Positions 1-6,840 are shown, counted from the first letter of the stretch. The stretch: 10,187 nucleotides of DNA from Hyphomicrobiales bacterium (GCA_027487195.1 JAIYEB010000439.1:1-10187), one strand, 5' to 3'. Notes: generated by a model not told the origin, from the letters alone. Program-made: numbers and translations.

Positions 1-1757
1 GGCTGTGCGCGCTCGGCAATGTCTGGCGTGCGGCGCGGTTCGCCGATGGGCTGATCATCAAGGCTCACGCCGAGGCTTTGCGCAAAGCGGCGCGCAACAT
101 CGAGCTGGATGCCGAAATTGATGTTCTGCGCCTGGCGTCCGCCCGGAAGCTGTTCGACACGCGAAACAACCACGCCAATCACGAGACCTGACTCATCGAG
201 GATGGGCCCACCCGAATTGCCGCCCTGCGTTGGCGCCGTGTACTGGAACAGCGTGGTATCGCCCCGTGGCCCGCGCAACGCGCTGAGGTTGCCTTCGGTC
301 ACGTTGAGCTCGCCTAAGACCTGACGGGCGGGATAGCCAACCACGATCACCCGTTCGCCAGCCCTGACCGGCGAAGCCGCAGAGCGCGACGACAGCACAG
401 GGCTCACCGTGCCGGGCAATTGCAGGATCGCGAGATCGTTGACAGCATCCTCGCCAATGATGCGAAGCGTCAGGCGCTGGCCGTTGGGTCGCGCGATCGC
501 AACGGACCCGCATCCTTCGATCACATGCCGGTTGGTCATGATGTGACCCTGACGCGTCACGTAAAATCCGCTGCCGGTCGACAGAAGCTGGCCCGGCGCA
601 ATCTGTGCGGCAAACGCGAAGGGCTGGCCTGCGCACAGATTGACGTTTTGACGCTCCTCGGGGCGCGCAGACTGGAAAACGATGCGCAGGCTCCAGATGC
701 AGCCGGCGTTCGGTGGCAGATCAAGGGTGAATGTCTGCGTTGCTGCCAGCGTTCCGGATCCCAGCCGGTCAATGCCCCAATCCGTCGCGCCTTGCGGGCG
801 AACGTAGATCTCATTGATGGTCGCACGTCCGGTATTGTTCAAAACAAGCTTCGGCGTCCCGCTTGTTGGGCCTGAGGGGGCAAGCCCCGCCTGAGGCGGT
901 TGCTGGCCTTGCTGCGGCGGCCTTACGGCCTGTTGACCGCCCCCCTGGGGTGGTTGCTGGCCTTGCGGGCCCGCTTGCTGGGGCAACCGCGCCTGCGCGC
1001 CCGTCATCGCAATCTGATCGACCGCACACAGGTTGACGTTGCGCTGTTCCTCTTGCCGGCGATCCTGATAGATGACGCGCAGGTCAAACATGCATTCGCC
1101 AGGCCGGCCAAGGCGAACATTGAAGCGCTGCCCGGGCGCCAGCGTATCATTGCCCAGGAAGTCCTGGCCCCAATCTGTTGAAGCCACGGGCGAGACATTG
1201 ATCACATCAATGCGCATCTGGCTGTTGTTCACCAGAACAAAGTCGGGATTGCCCTGCCCTTGCGATGGCGGGCGCGCCTGTGCCTGGCGCTGATTGGAAT
1301 TAGAGCCCTGCGAAGCCGGGCCTTGCGCCTGCTGTGGCATGCGCGCGTTCGAGCCGTTGAACACAATGTTCTCGACCGAGCAGAGATTGACGTTGCGCCG
1401 CTCCTCGGTCTGGCGATCCTGATAGGTCACCATCAGGTCGTAGGCGCAGCCACCACCATCGCGAATGCGCACCTGCACGCGCCTGCCGGAGGGCAGCACC
1501 CCATCTTCGAGAACATCATTGCCCCAGTTGCTCGACGTCACGGGCGAAACGTTGATGACATCAATGCGCATGCCGCTGGAGTTGACGATCGTTACCGTCG
1601 ACGCCTGCCCGCGAGCGGCAGGGCCGCCCCCACCACCGCCGCCACCGCTCTTTTGCGCAAGCGCTGGTCCTGCCACCACAGCCGCCAGCACAAAACTCGC
1701 GAACATAAGGAATGAGCGCTGAAGGTACCGCGCAATCGGAGTGGATCGCCTTGCCAT
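1..1757 (-). CDS. Secreted trypsin/HtrA-like serine protease with three N-terminal repeat domains (C-terminus cut by window)
   Basis: The minus frame is open from an ATG at 1757 to the window edge, giving 585 residues with no stop reached. Residues 1-34 form a signal peptide (basic N-terminus, hydrophobic core, cleavage after ALA), followed by a run of eight glycines. Three related domains follow (about residues 54-133, 173-251 and 303-382), each with a WG motif and a cysteine pair ending in NVNLC, joined by Q/P/G-rich linkers. The protease domain spans about 384-564. Its apparent catalytic triad is H411 (TNRHVI), D441 (NDLAIL) and S515 (GGNSGGP), the classic trypsin-like/HtrA signature, so the enzyme is probably active in the periplasm or outside the cell. 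No PDZ domain is seen before the cut. An in-frame ATG at 1772 exists, but GAGG 7 nt before the 1757 ATG favours the latter. The substrate is unknown. It is a separate transcription unit from the sugar-acid genes. Confidence 0.88.
   Translation of the reverse strand, partial: MARRSTPIARYLQRSFLMFASFVLAAVVAGPALAQKSGGGGGGGGPAARGQASTVTIVNSSGMRIDVINVSPVTSSNWGNDVLEDGVLPSGRRVQVRIRDGGGCAYDLMVTYQDRQTEERRNVNLCSVENIVFNGSNARMPQQAQGPASQGSNSNQRQAQARPPSQGQGNPDFVLVNNSQMRIDVINVSPVASTDWGQDFLGNDTLAPGQRFNVRLGRPGECMFDLRVIYQDRRQEEQRNVNLCAVDQIAMTGAQARLPQQAGPQGQQPPQGGGQQAVRPPQQGQQPPQAGLAPSGPTSGTPKLVLNNTGRATINEIYVRPQGATDWGIDRLGSGTLAATQTFTLDLPPNAGCIWSLRIVFQSARPEERQNVNLCAGQPFAFAAQIAPGQLLSTGSGFYVTRQGHIMTNRHVIEGCGSVAIARPNGQRLTLRIIGEDAVNDLAILQLPGTVSPVLSSRSAASPVRAGERVIVVGYPARQVLGELNVTEGNLSALRGPRGDTTLFQYTAPTQGGNSGGPILDESGLVIGVVVSRVEQLPGGRQAQNINFGIQLDVARRFAQSLGVSLDDQPIGEPRRTPDIAERAQ
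612..851 (-). repeat. Protein repeat domain 3 of the serine protease (diverged copy)
   Basis: This encodes residues about 303-382. It keeps the DWG motif, the two cysteines and the PEERQNVNLC end, but its first strand reads ATINEIYVRPQ instead of MRIDVINVSPV. It runs directly into the protease domain, so it may pack against it; that is an inference. Confidence 0.65.
1005..1241 (-). repeat. Protein repeat domain 2 of the serine protease
   Basis: This encodes residues about 173-251. It shares MRIDVINVSPV, DWG and YQDR...EE.RNVNLC with domain 1, including the cysteine pair at the same spacing. The near-identity of its motifs with domain 1 points to a relatively recent internal duplication. Confidence 0.7.
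1359..1598 (-). repeat. Protein repeat domain 1 of the serine protease
   Basis: This encodes residues about 54-133. It contains MRIDVINVSPV, a downstream NWG and paired cysteines (about C103 and C125), with YQDRQTEERRNVNLC near its end. It is most similar to domain 2. The pattern suggests a disulfide-stapled beta domain, which is an inference. I do not recognise a named family with confidence. Confidence 0.7.
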
Positions 1758-1864
1758 GTCCGGGCCTCGCATGTGCCGCAGGCTCGAAAAAGCCAAGCCT
1801 TCCGCAGAGGTCAGACTACACAAGTCATTTCATTCGGCAATTGCAGAACCATAGCTCCGGCCCC

Positions 1865-2569
1865 TCACACGCCGCGCATCAACCCGCCATCAACCCGGAT
1901 GTTCTGCCCGGTGATATAGCCGCCGCCTTCGGACGCAAGGAACGCAACGGTCGCTGCAATTTCAGCCATTGTGCCGTAGCGCTTCATGGGAACGCTGTCG
2001 CGGCGCTGATCCGTCTGCGGCAGACTGTCGATCCAGCCCGGCAGCACATTGTTCATGCGCACATTCTCGGCTGCATGGCTGTCGGCAAACAGTTTCGTGA
2101 AAGCCGCAAGACCCGCCCGAAACACGGCCGATGTCGGAAACATCGGACTTGGCTCGAACGCCCAAGCCGTTGAAATGTTGATGATTGCGCCGCCCTTTTG
2201 CTGAATCATGTGGGGCGTCACGAGGCGTGTCGGACGGATGACATTCATCAAATAGACGTCGAGCCCCGTGTGCCACTGCTCGTCCGTGATGTTCAGGATT
2301 GAATCGCGCGGTCCATGGCCAGCGCTGTTCACAAGCACATCAACCCGTCCAAAGGCCGTCATGGTCGCATCCACCAGACGCTTGATGTCATCGACATTCT
2401 GGTTCGAACCGGTAACGCCGAGGCCACCAAGTTCTCGCGCCAGCACCTCGCCCTTTCCTGAAGAGGACAGGATGGCGACCTTGTAGCCATCGCTCGCCAA
2501 CCGTCGCGCAACGGCAGCGCCCATGCCCGACCCGCCTGCAGTTACGATTGCCACCCGTTGCGCCGTCAT
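1865..2569 (-). CDS. Short-chain dehydrogenase/reductase family protein with a degenerate catalytic tetrad
   Basis: This 234-residue protein has the length and order of a classical SDR. A Rossmann nucleotide-binding loop, TAGGSGMG, lies at about residues 10-17, NSAG at 81-84, and the C-terminal YITGQNIRVDGG typical of FabG-like proteins is present. Aligned by eye with FabG, the tetrad Asn is kept (N109), but Ser is Thr134, Tyr is Ser147 and Lys is Arg151 (SAVFRAGLAAF where YxxxKAGL is expected). Normal SDR proton relay is therefore doubtful. The chosen ATG has GGAG 6 nt upstream; an ATG six codons earlier (2587) has a poor site. A gluconate 5-dehydrogenase-like role would fit the neighbouring sugar-acid genes but is unproven, and 439 bp separate it from dctM. 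Confidence 0.85.
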   Translation of the reverse strand: MTAQRVAIVTAGGSGMGAAVARRLASDGYKVAILSSSGKGEVLARELGGLGVTGSNQNVDDIKRLVDATMTAFGRVDVLVNSAGHGPRDSILNITDEQWHTGLDVYLMNVIRPTRLVTPHMIQQKGGAIINISTAWAFEPSPMFPTSAVFRAGLAAFTKLFADSHAAENVRMNNVLPGWIDSLPQTDQRRDSVPMKRYGTMAEIAATVAFLASEGGGYITGQNIRVDGGLMRGV

Positions 2570-2591
2570 TATCCACTCCGTTTGCATGCGA

Positions 2592-2616
2592 AAACATGCC
2601 CTGAAGATCCATGTTT
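2592..2616. promoter_or_regulatory. Dyad operator candidate upstream of the SDR gene
   Basis: AAACATG (2592-2598) and CATGTTT (2610-2616) form a perfect 7-bp inverted repeat with an 11-bp spacer, ending 22 bp before the SDR start codon. The half-sites are about 18 bp apart start to start, not far from two helical turns, as expected for a dimeric repressor. No regulator gene lies next to the SDR gene. Confidence 0.4.
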
Positions 2617-2806
2617 AGGGCGCGGGTTATGACACTGTAGAATGGGTCTGGCCATGGCTAAACCGGGCCAGTTCAAAGCCCGGGAACGGTCATTGAAACC
2701 GGTGCGTCGGGACTTGCCGCGGTGCGCAATGCGTCAAACGCCTGGAGTTCGTGCCGAACAGCATCCCTGATCCGACGCTGTCACTTGAGCCGGGGATGCG
2801 GGCGCA

Positions 2807-2858
2807 GGGCCGTAGTCTGCGCCACGGCCCCTTGTGGCGATCGGGGGCGGGAGCCCCC
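2807..2858 (-). terminator. Tandem GC-rich hairpins downstream of dctM (possible terminator)
   Basis: Two perfect stems sit 12 nt apart: GGGCCGT/ACGGCCC and GGGGGC/GCCCCC. They lie 150-200 nt beyond the dctM stop on the transcribed strand. There is no U tract, so intrinsic termination is uncertain; they could also act as 3'-end protectors. Confidence 0.25.
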
Positions 2859-3008
2859 AATCAATCCCTAAGCCAGCGGGCAAGCCGCCCTCATACTGCC
2901 AACGGCCTCCGGGCGCATGCCCATGGCGCGCAAGGCTCCACGGTTTCACTCCAGAAATCGTGGTGGCCATGCTGAAAGCAGGCGTCGGAAATCACCTCAT
3001 CCCTCTCC

Positions 3009-4289
3009 TCAGCCGTAGAATAGGCGAGGCAGCCACAACGAGATTTCCGGGATCGCGGTGACCAGCGCCAGCACGACCAGGTTGGACAGCAGGAACGGCC
3101 AGATCGCAACCGTGATCTCCCACAACGAGATCCTGCCGATGCTGGCGCAAATGAACAGGCACACGCCGACAGGAGGCGTCGCAAGCCCGATCATCAGGTT
3201 CAGCACTGCGAAAGTGGCGAAATGGATCGGGTCGATACCGACCTGAATCGCCACAGTGAGCAGCGGTGGGAACAGAATGATCAGCGCTGCGATTGTCTCC
3301 ATGAACATCCCCACGATCAAAAGCAGGATGTTCATCATCAGCATCACTGCCCACTTCTCGGTGGAGATGGACAGCATGACACTTATCAGCGCCTGCGGAA
3401 CACGCTCGGCCGCCAGGATCCAGCCGAAGACATTGGCAAAGCCCACCAGCACCATAATCGCAGCGCCAGAGATCGCGCTGTCGATCAGAAGCTTCGGCAG
3501 ATCGCGCCAACGCAGCTCGCGGTAGATGAAGAGCCCGACGACACTGGCATAGAGGACCGCGATCACAGCTGCCTCGGTCGGCGTGAAGAAGCCGCCGACA
3601 ATCCCGAACAGCACCAACGCCATCATGCCCATGGCCCAGACGGCATTCTGGCCGGATGCAAGGACCTCACGCCAGCCGCGCCAGGGCTCCCGCGGGTGAT
3701 TGTATTTCACTGCCAGGATGTAGGCCGGCACCATCATGCCCAGACCGAGCAGGATGCCGGGAATGGCGCCTGCCAGGAACATCTGCCCGACCGAAATCCC
3801 CGTGAGCGAGCCCACGATGATCATCGGAACGGATGGCGGGATGATCGGCCCCACGACAGCGGATGCAGCCGTGACGGCCGCCGCATAGGGCACGGTGTAG
3901 CCAACACGCTTCATCCCTGGAATCAACACAGCGCCCTGGCTTGCCGCGTCTGCGGCCGCCGTGCCGGAAATGCCGGCGAAAATCATTGATCCGACAATGT
4001 TCGTTTGCGCCAGTCCACCACGGAAATGCCCGACAAGTGAATTGGAGAAGCGCAGGATGCGGTCGGTGATGCCGCCGCCATTCATCAGATTGCCAGCCAG
4101 AACGAAGGCCGGAATGGACAGGAGCACGAAGCTGTCCATGCCCGAGAACATCTTTTGTGGAATCACTTCCAACGGAATGTCGCCGGCGAGCAAATACACC
4201 AGCGAAGACAGGCCAAGAACGACAGCCACCGGCATCCCGGCAAGCAGCCCGGCCAAAAAGGACACGCCCAGTAGAACAAGTGGATCCAT
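3009..4289 (-). CDS. dctM: TRAP transporter large permease subunit, DctM type
   Basis: This 426-residue protein is very hydrophobic, with about 12-13 membrane segments, the usual size for DctM. Family features include the N-terminal FLAGLLAGMPVAVVLG, IPAFVLAGNLM, the loop SGTAAADAASQGAVLIPGM, and IIPPSVPMIIVG in the middle. The second half repeats this theme with MFMETIAALIILFPPLL and GLATPPVGVCLF. It is the Na+-coupled translocation subunit in the inner membrane and pairs with DctQ and the binding protein DctP. The start at 4289 has AGGAGG 9 nt upstream, inside the end of dctQ. Extending the frame to 4385 would add 32 hydrophilic residues antisense-like to dctQ and is rejected. It lies 1 nt after the dctQ stop, so translation is probably coupled. 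It is the last gene of the operon. Confidence 0.96.
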   Translation of the reverse strand: MDPLVLLGVSFLAGLLAGMPVAVVLGLSSLVYLLAGDIPLEVIPQKMFSGMDSFVLLSIPAFVLAGNLMNGGGITDRILRFSNSLVGHFRGGLAQTNIVGSMIFAGISGTAAADAASQGAVLIPGMKRVGYTVPYAAAVTAASAVVGPIIPPSVPMIIVGSLTGISVGQMFLAGAIPGILLGLGMMVPAYILAVKYNHPREPWRGWREVLASGQNAVWAMGMMALVLFGIVGGFFTPTEAAVIAVLYASVVGLFIYRELRWRDLPKLLIDSAISGAAIMVLVGFANVFGWILAAERVPQALISVMLSISTEKWAVMLMMNILLLIVGMFMETIAALIILFPPLLTVAIQVGIDPIHFATFAVLNLMIGLATPPVGVCLFICASIGRISLWEITVAIWPFLLSNLVVLALVTAIPEISLWLPRLFYG

Positions 4290-4290
4290 C

Positions 4291-4797
4291 TCAGCGTACC
4301 TCCTGCTCGGCGTCCCAACGCGGTTCAGCCGGGAGACCATGAAGCACCCGAAGCATGCGCTCGGTCGCGGCGAGAATGAGTGCAACCGGCGCGATCAGCA
4401 CGGCCATGTGCACCCAGAACATGTTCCACTGCAGTGCCGGCGAGGTCTGCAGGGAGCCGATATCCACGAATGACCATGCGGGCTTCAGCAAAAGCAAGCC
4501 GAAGCCCACCATGACCAGGCAGGACAGGACTTCGATCACGGCCTTGCCACGCTTTGGCAGCATCATGGTCAGCAGATCGACACCCACCAGTTCGCCTGAT
4601 CTCAGCGCGAGCCCGATACCAAGGCCGGCGCAGAACATCAGGGCGAAGCGCGACAGCTCCTCGGTCCACACTGGCGGGTTTGGTAGCGTCAGGCGGGAGA
4701 CGACTTGCAGCAGCACCGCAGCGAGCAGCAAGGCGAAGCAGCAACCAACGACGAGGCGCAGTGCCGTGTGCAGCCGGTCGAACAGAATAAGTGTCAT
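4291..4797 (-). CDS. dctQ: TRAP transporter small permease subunit, DctQ type
   Basis: This 168-residue protein has four predicted membrane segments (about 13-33, 47-65, 88-107 and 126-148). It carries the DctQ signature after helix 1, PVWTEELSRFALMF, where the paired acidic residues are conserved in the family. It is the small membrane partner of DctM in the inner membrane. The start has GGAG 7 nt upstream (4797). It follows dctP after a 53-nt gap that holds a strong stem-loop, and it ends 1 nt before dctM. Confidence 0.94.
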   Translation of the reverse strand: MTLILFDRLHTALRLVVGCCFALLLAAVLLQVVSRLTLPNPPVWTEELSRFALMFCAGLGIGLALRSGELVGVDLLTMMLPKRGKAVIEVLSCLVMVGFGLLLLKPAWSFVDIGSLQTSPALQWNMFWVHMAVLIAPVALILAATERMLRVLHGLPAEPRWDAEQEVR

Positions 4798-4811
4798 AAC
4801 TTGTCTCCAGC

Positions 4812-4836
4812 GCCCCTCGCGCCTTGCGCGAGGGGC
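4812..4836 (-). promoter_or_regulatory. Strong intercistronic stem-loop between dctP and dctQ
   Basis: A perfect 11-bp stem, GCCCCTCGCGC (4812-4822) and GCGCGAGGGGC (4826-4836), closes on the 3-nt loop CTT, or AAG as transcribed. It lies between the dctP stop (4851) and the dctQ start (4797) and is not followed by a U run. In binding-protein transporter operons such hairpins are known to protect the upstream message or partly block read-through, so the binding protein is made in excess. That is the likely role here, by inference. Confidence 0.7.
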
Positions 4837-4850
4837 AGAGTGGTGAGCGT

Positions 4851-5837
4851 TCAGGCCCGGGTTGCCATGATCTGTTCGAGCAGCGGCCGCGCCTCGGCGC
4901 GCACACCGGCAAGTACGGCTGGCCGCGCTCTTGCGGCGAAGGCAGCCTGGTCGCTGTCCACGAAGGTCATGCCCTTGGCGCGGAGGTCAACTTCCAGATT
5001 GCGCTCATCTTCCAGGAACAATGTCCGTTCGAAAGCCTGGGCACGGCGCGTTGCTTCCGCGATGATCTCGCGATCAGCGGCCGCGAGCGCCTGCCAGCGA
5101 CGTTCGCTGATTGCAACGTAAATCCAGCTCCAGACATGCTCAGTGCGGTTCACGAAGCGCTGCACCTCGTTGAAATTGGCGCTGCGGATCAAGGCCAGCG
5201 GATTTTCCTGCCCGTCGATCGTACCGTTCTGCAGGGAGGTGAAGACCTCGCCAAAGGCCATCGGTGTCGGACGTGCGCCGAGCGCCTGCCAGACCGAGAC
5301 GAAAAGCGGCACGTTCGGCACACGCAGCCGCAGCCCGTTCAGCTCATCTGGCGTGCGGATTGCGCGGTTGGAGGTCAGATTGCGCGGGCCGCGCGCGAAG
5401 TAGCCGAGTGGGCGGACCCGGGCGCGTGTCACGATCTCGGCGCTGATCTGCTCGCCGATTGTGCCGCCGGCAACGGAGTCCATTTGGCGGATCGATGTCA
5501 CGGCGTAAGGCACCGCCAGGAGCGAGGCGAGCGGCGACCAGTTCTGCAGGCTTTCGCCTGTGATCGTCATGTCGGCGGTACCGAGCTGCATGCCGTTGAT
5601 GACGTCCATTTCGCGGCCAAGCGTCTCGTTCGGGAAGACCTGCACCTCGATGCGGCCGTTGGAAAGGGCGAGCGCCTGCTCCGCCAGATGGACGCTGGCG
5701 CGATGCCAGACGTTCTGCTCGTTGGCGAGGTGGCCAAGCCGAAGCGTAATGCGGCCCTGGCCGTGCGCGGAACGGATGCTCGGCGCGGCCAGCACGGCGG
5801 CGCCGGCCAACATCATTGTACGACGGTTGATGGTCAT
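4851..5837 (-). CDS. dctP: TRAP transporter solute-binding protein, DctP family
   Basis: This 328-residue protein is the usual size for a DctP protein. The N-terminus MTINRRTMMLAGAAVLAA has twin arginines before a hydrophobic stretch, so Tat export to the periplasm is possible, with cleavage near residue 27. Family marks include VQVFPNETLG (66-74), the ligand-carboxylate arginine in LNGLRLRVP (R172 the best candidate) and TIDGQENPL (207-214). The family binds organic acids, including many sugar acids; the neighbouring uxu-type genes suggest an aldonate or hexuronate, but the ligand is not shown by sequence. AGGAGG lies 7 nt before the start. The ATG overlaps the gntR stop by 4 nt (ATGA), so the two are translationally coupled. 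Confidence 0.95.
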   Translation of the reverse strand: MTINRRTMMLAGAAVLAAPSIRSAHGQGRITLRLGHLANEQNVWHRASVHLAEQALALSNGRIEVQVFPNETLGREMDVINGMQLGTADMTITGESLQNWSPLASLLAVPYAVTSIRQMDSVAGGTIGEQISAEIVTRARVRPLGYFARGPRNLTSNRAIRTPDELNGLRLRVPNVPLFVSVWQALGARPTPMAFGEVFTSLQNGTIDGQENPLALIRSANFNEVQRFVNRTEHVWSWIYVAISERRWQALAAADREIIAEATRRAQAFERTLFLEDERNLEVDLRAKGMTFVDSDQAAFAARARPAVLAGVRAEARPLLEQIMATRA

Positions 5838-6568
5838 GGTTTTTCCTCCTTGGTGGTTGTAATCCGACCGTTAGTGGCCGTTTCGAAGAAGTCGGGGTGT
5901 GCCTCGGCGATGCGCGGCAGGCTCGCAAGGATCTCGCGAAGATGGCGGCGCATGGCGGCCTCTGCGCGCGCCGGATCGCCGGCGCTCACTGCCTGCAGGA
6001 TAGCGCGGTGCTGGAGAATGATGTCCGCAAGCGGCGTTGCGCCTTCGAAGGACAGGAACCGCACGCGGTCCATCTGGGCCTTGATGCCTTCAAGGACGCT
6101 CCAGGCAAAGCCGCGACCAATGCCTTCGGCCAGCCCGCGATGGAACGCTTCGTCGAGGCGGAGGAAGAGAACGCCATCCTCTGCCGCAGCCGCCTCCTCC
6201 TGCTGCGCGATCAACTGCGCCAGACGCTCTGCCAGTCCCGGCGGGACCTGTTCGGCGGCCTCACGCGCAACTGCGGCCTCCACGGCCTCGCGCACAAAGC
6301 GGGCATTGACGACCTGATCAACCGAGATCCGCGTCACCTGTGTGCCGCGCTGCGGGCGGACAGCCAGCAATCCGGCTTCTGCCAGCTTGATGAAGGCCTC
6401 ACGGACGGGCTGGCGGCTGACACCGAAGCGCCGCGCGATATCGGCCTCCGAGATGATTGCACCGGGTGGCAATTCGATCCGCACGATCGCTTCCCTCAGC
6501 GCGCGCAACACCTGCGGGGCGATCGCGTCCTGCTGGTCTACGAGGGTTGTGACGTAGCGATCTGGCAT
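5834..6568 (-). CDS. GntR-family transcriptional regulator, FadR subfamily (FCD domain)
   Basis: This 244-residue protein has an N-terminal winged helix-turn-helix at about 10-82 with LPPGAIISEADIARRFGVSR and VREAFIKLAEAGLL, the GntR hallmark. A C-terminal FCD domain follows at about 88-215. The FCD metal-site residues appear as D139 and H143 (LDEAFH), H187 (LQHRAI) and H209 (MRRHL), so it probably senses a sugar-acid or carboxylate ligand. It is the first major gene of the TRAP operon and overlaps dctP by 4 nt. It is a likely autoregulator and controller of the uxu genes. No Shine-Dalgarno precedes its ATG; instead an upstream 48-codon ORF stops 3 nt before it, suggesting coupled translation. 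Relatives include the UxuR and ExuR regulators, but the orthology is uncertain. Confidence 0.93.
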   Translation of the reverse strand: MPDRYVTTLVDQQDAIAPQVLRALREAIVRIELPPGAIISEADIARRFGVSRQPVREAFIKLAEAGLLAVRPQRGTQVTRISVDQVVNARFVREAVEAAVAREAAEQVPPGLAERLAQLIAQQEEAAAAEDGVLFLRLDEAFHRGLAEGIGRGFAWSVLEGIKAQMDRVRFLSFEGATPLADIILQHRAILQAVSAGDPARAEAAMRRHLREILASLPRIAEAHPDFFETATNGRITTTKEEKP

Positions 6569-6582
6569 GGTTCAGCGAACCA
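6568..6582. promoter_or_regulatory. Perfect inverted repeat abutting the gntR start codon
   Basis: TGGTTC, the 3-nt centre AGC and GAACCA form a perfect 6-bp inverted repeat whose edge includes the first base of the gntR ATG. In RNA it would fold into a small hairpin exactly where a ribosome binding site is expected. It could modulate gntR translation or be a protein-binding site. Confidence 0.4.
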
Positions 6583-6718
6583 AATTTGGGATGGATGGGA
6601 GAAGCTCAGGCCAGAACATGTTGATCGCGATCAGCATGATGACCGCAGCTGGAAAGGGCATCGCCTTTGGCGCGAAGTCGCCCATCGGGTTGCCCGGCAC
6701 GCTTGAGGCCGCATTCAT
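6572..6718 (-). CDS. Small 48-residue leader ORF, resembling the C-terminal tail of a DctM subunit
   Basis: The ATG at 6718 has GGAG 6 nt upstream, a good ribosome binding site. The product has one hydrophobic segment (about 23-38) and ends in FWPELLPSIPNLVR. Residues 21-48 align without gaps to the tail of this window's own DctM (from WPFLLSNLV to the stop), with shared P, F, A, P, E, P and L at matching positions. It is therefore either a remnant of a lost dctM gene or a small membrane leader peptide. The stop lies 3 nt before the gntR ATG, so gntR may depend on its translation. It is too short for certainty. Confidence 0.4.
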   Translation of the reverse strand: MNAASSVPGNPMGDFAPKAMPFPAAVIMLIAINMFWPELLPSIPNLVR

Positions 6719-6840
6719 CTCGATCTCCAGGAGCGGGATTGGATGATGGCGCGGCGGCGCAGAAATGCAGTCGAGGTCAATGGGGCAGCCAGCGGGGCTG
6801 CAGGTCGTGCCTCGGAGACGAGCATTACGCGCCGGATCAT
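6715..6840 (-). CDS. Possible 41-residue ORF overlapping the leader ORF
   Basis: A short basic, Ala/Pro-rich reading frame starts at ATG 6840 (GAGG about 8 nt upstream). It ends with a TGA that overlaps the next ORF's ATG as ATGA. No motif is recognised. The overlap geometry fits coupled translation along the leader, but chance is quite possible in GC-rich DNA. Confidence 0.15.
   Translation of the reverse strand: MIRRVMLVSEARPAAPLAAPLTSTAFLRRRAIIQSRSWRSR

Larger units (their letters stand above)
2570..3008. other. Gene-free gap between dctM and the SDR gene, with GC-rich hairpins
   Basis: No convincing gene is seen. A 78-codon minus ORF (2734-2970) has no ribosome binding site and no recognisable motif. 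Perfect stems occur at 2663-2683 (CCGGGC/GCCCGG, 9-nt loop), 2807-2830 (GGGCCGT/ACGGCCC, 10-nt loop) and 2843-2858 (GGGGGC/GCCCCC, 4-nt loop). None is followed by a T run, so they are weak terminator candidates for the dctM end of the TRAP operon. The SDR promoter must lie near the right-hand side of the SDR start. Confidence 0.4.

Noticed and set aside
193..636. 147-codon minus-strand frame inside the protease gene
   Set aside because: It is a different frame from the protease; the frame open from 1757 to the window edge contains the signal peptide, repeats and His-Asp-Ser motifs in order.
2734..2970. 78-codon minus-strand ORF after dctM
   Set aside because: There is no ribosome binding site before its ATG and no motif, and it runs through the two GC-rich hairpins. 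It is mentioned only as content of the gap.
3222..3989. 255-codon plus-strand open frame opposite dctM
   Set aside because: The product is extremely rich in His, Asp, Gln and Arg, the typical complement of a membrane-protein gene read backwards; no motif and no ribosome binding site.
4290..4385. Longer dctM start at 4385
   Set aside because: It would add 32 hydrophilic residues overlapping dctQ, while the start at 4289 has AGGAGG at proper spacing and gives the normal DctM N-terminus.
4824..6317. 497-codon plus-strand open frame opposite dctP and gntR
   Set aside because: It is antisense to two genes with clear family motifs and good start signals. Its translation is Arg/Cys/Ala-rich without recognisable domains, as expected from a GC-rich shadow frame.
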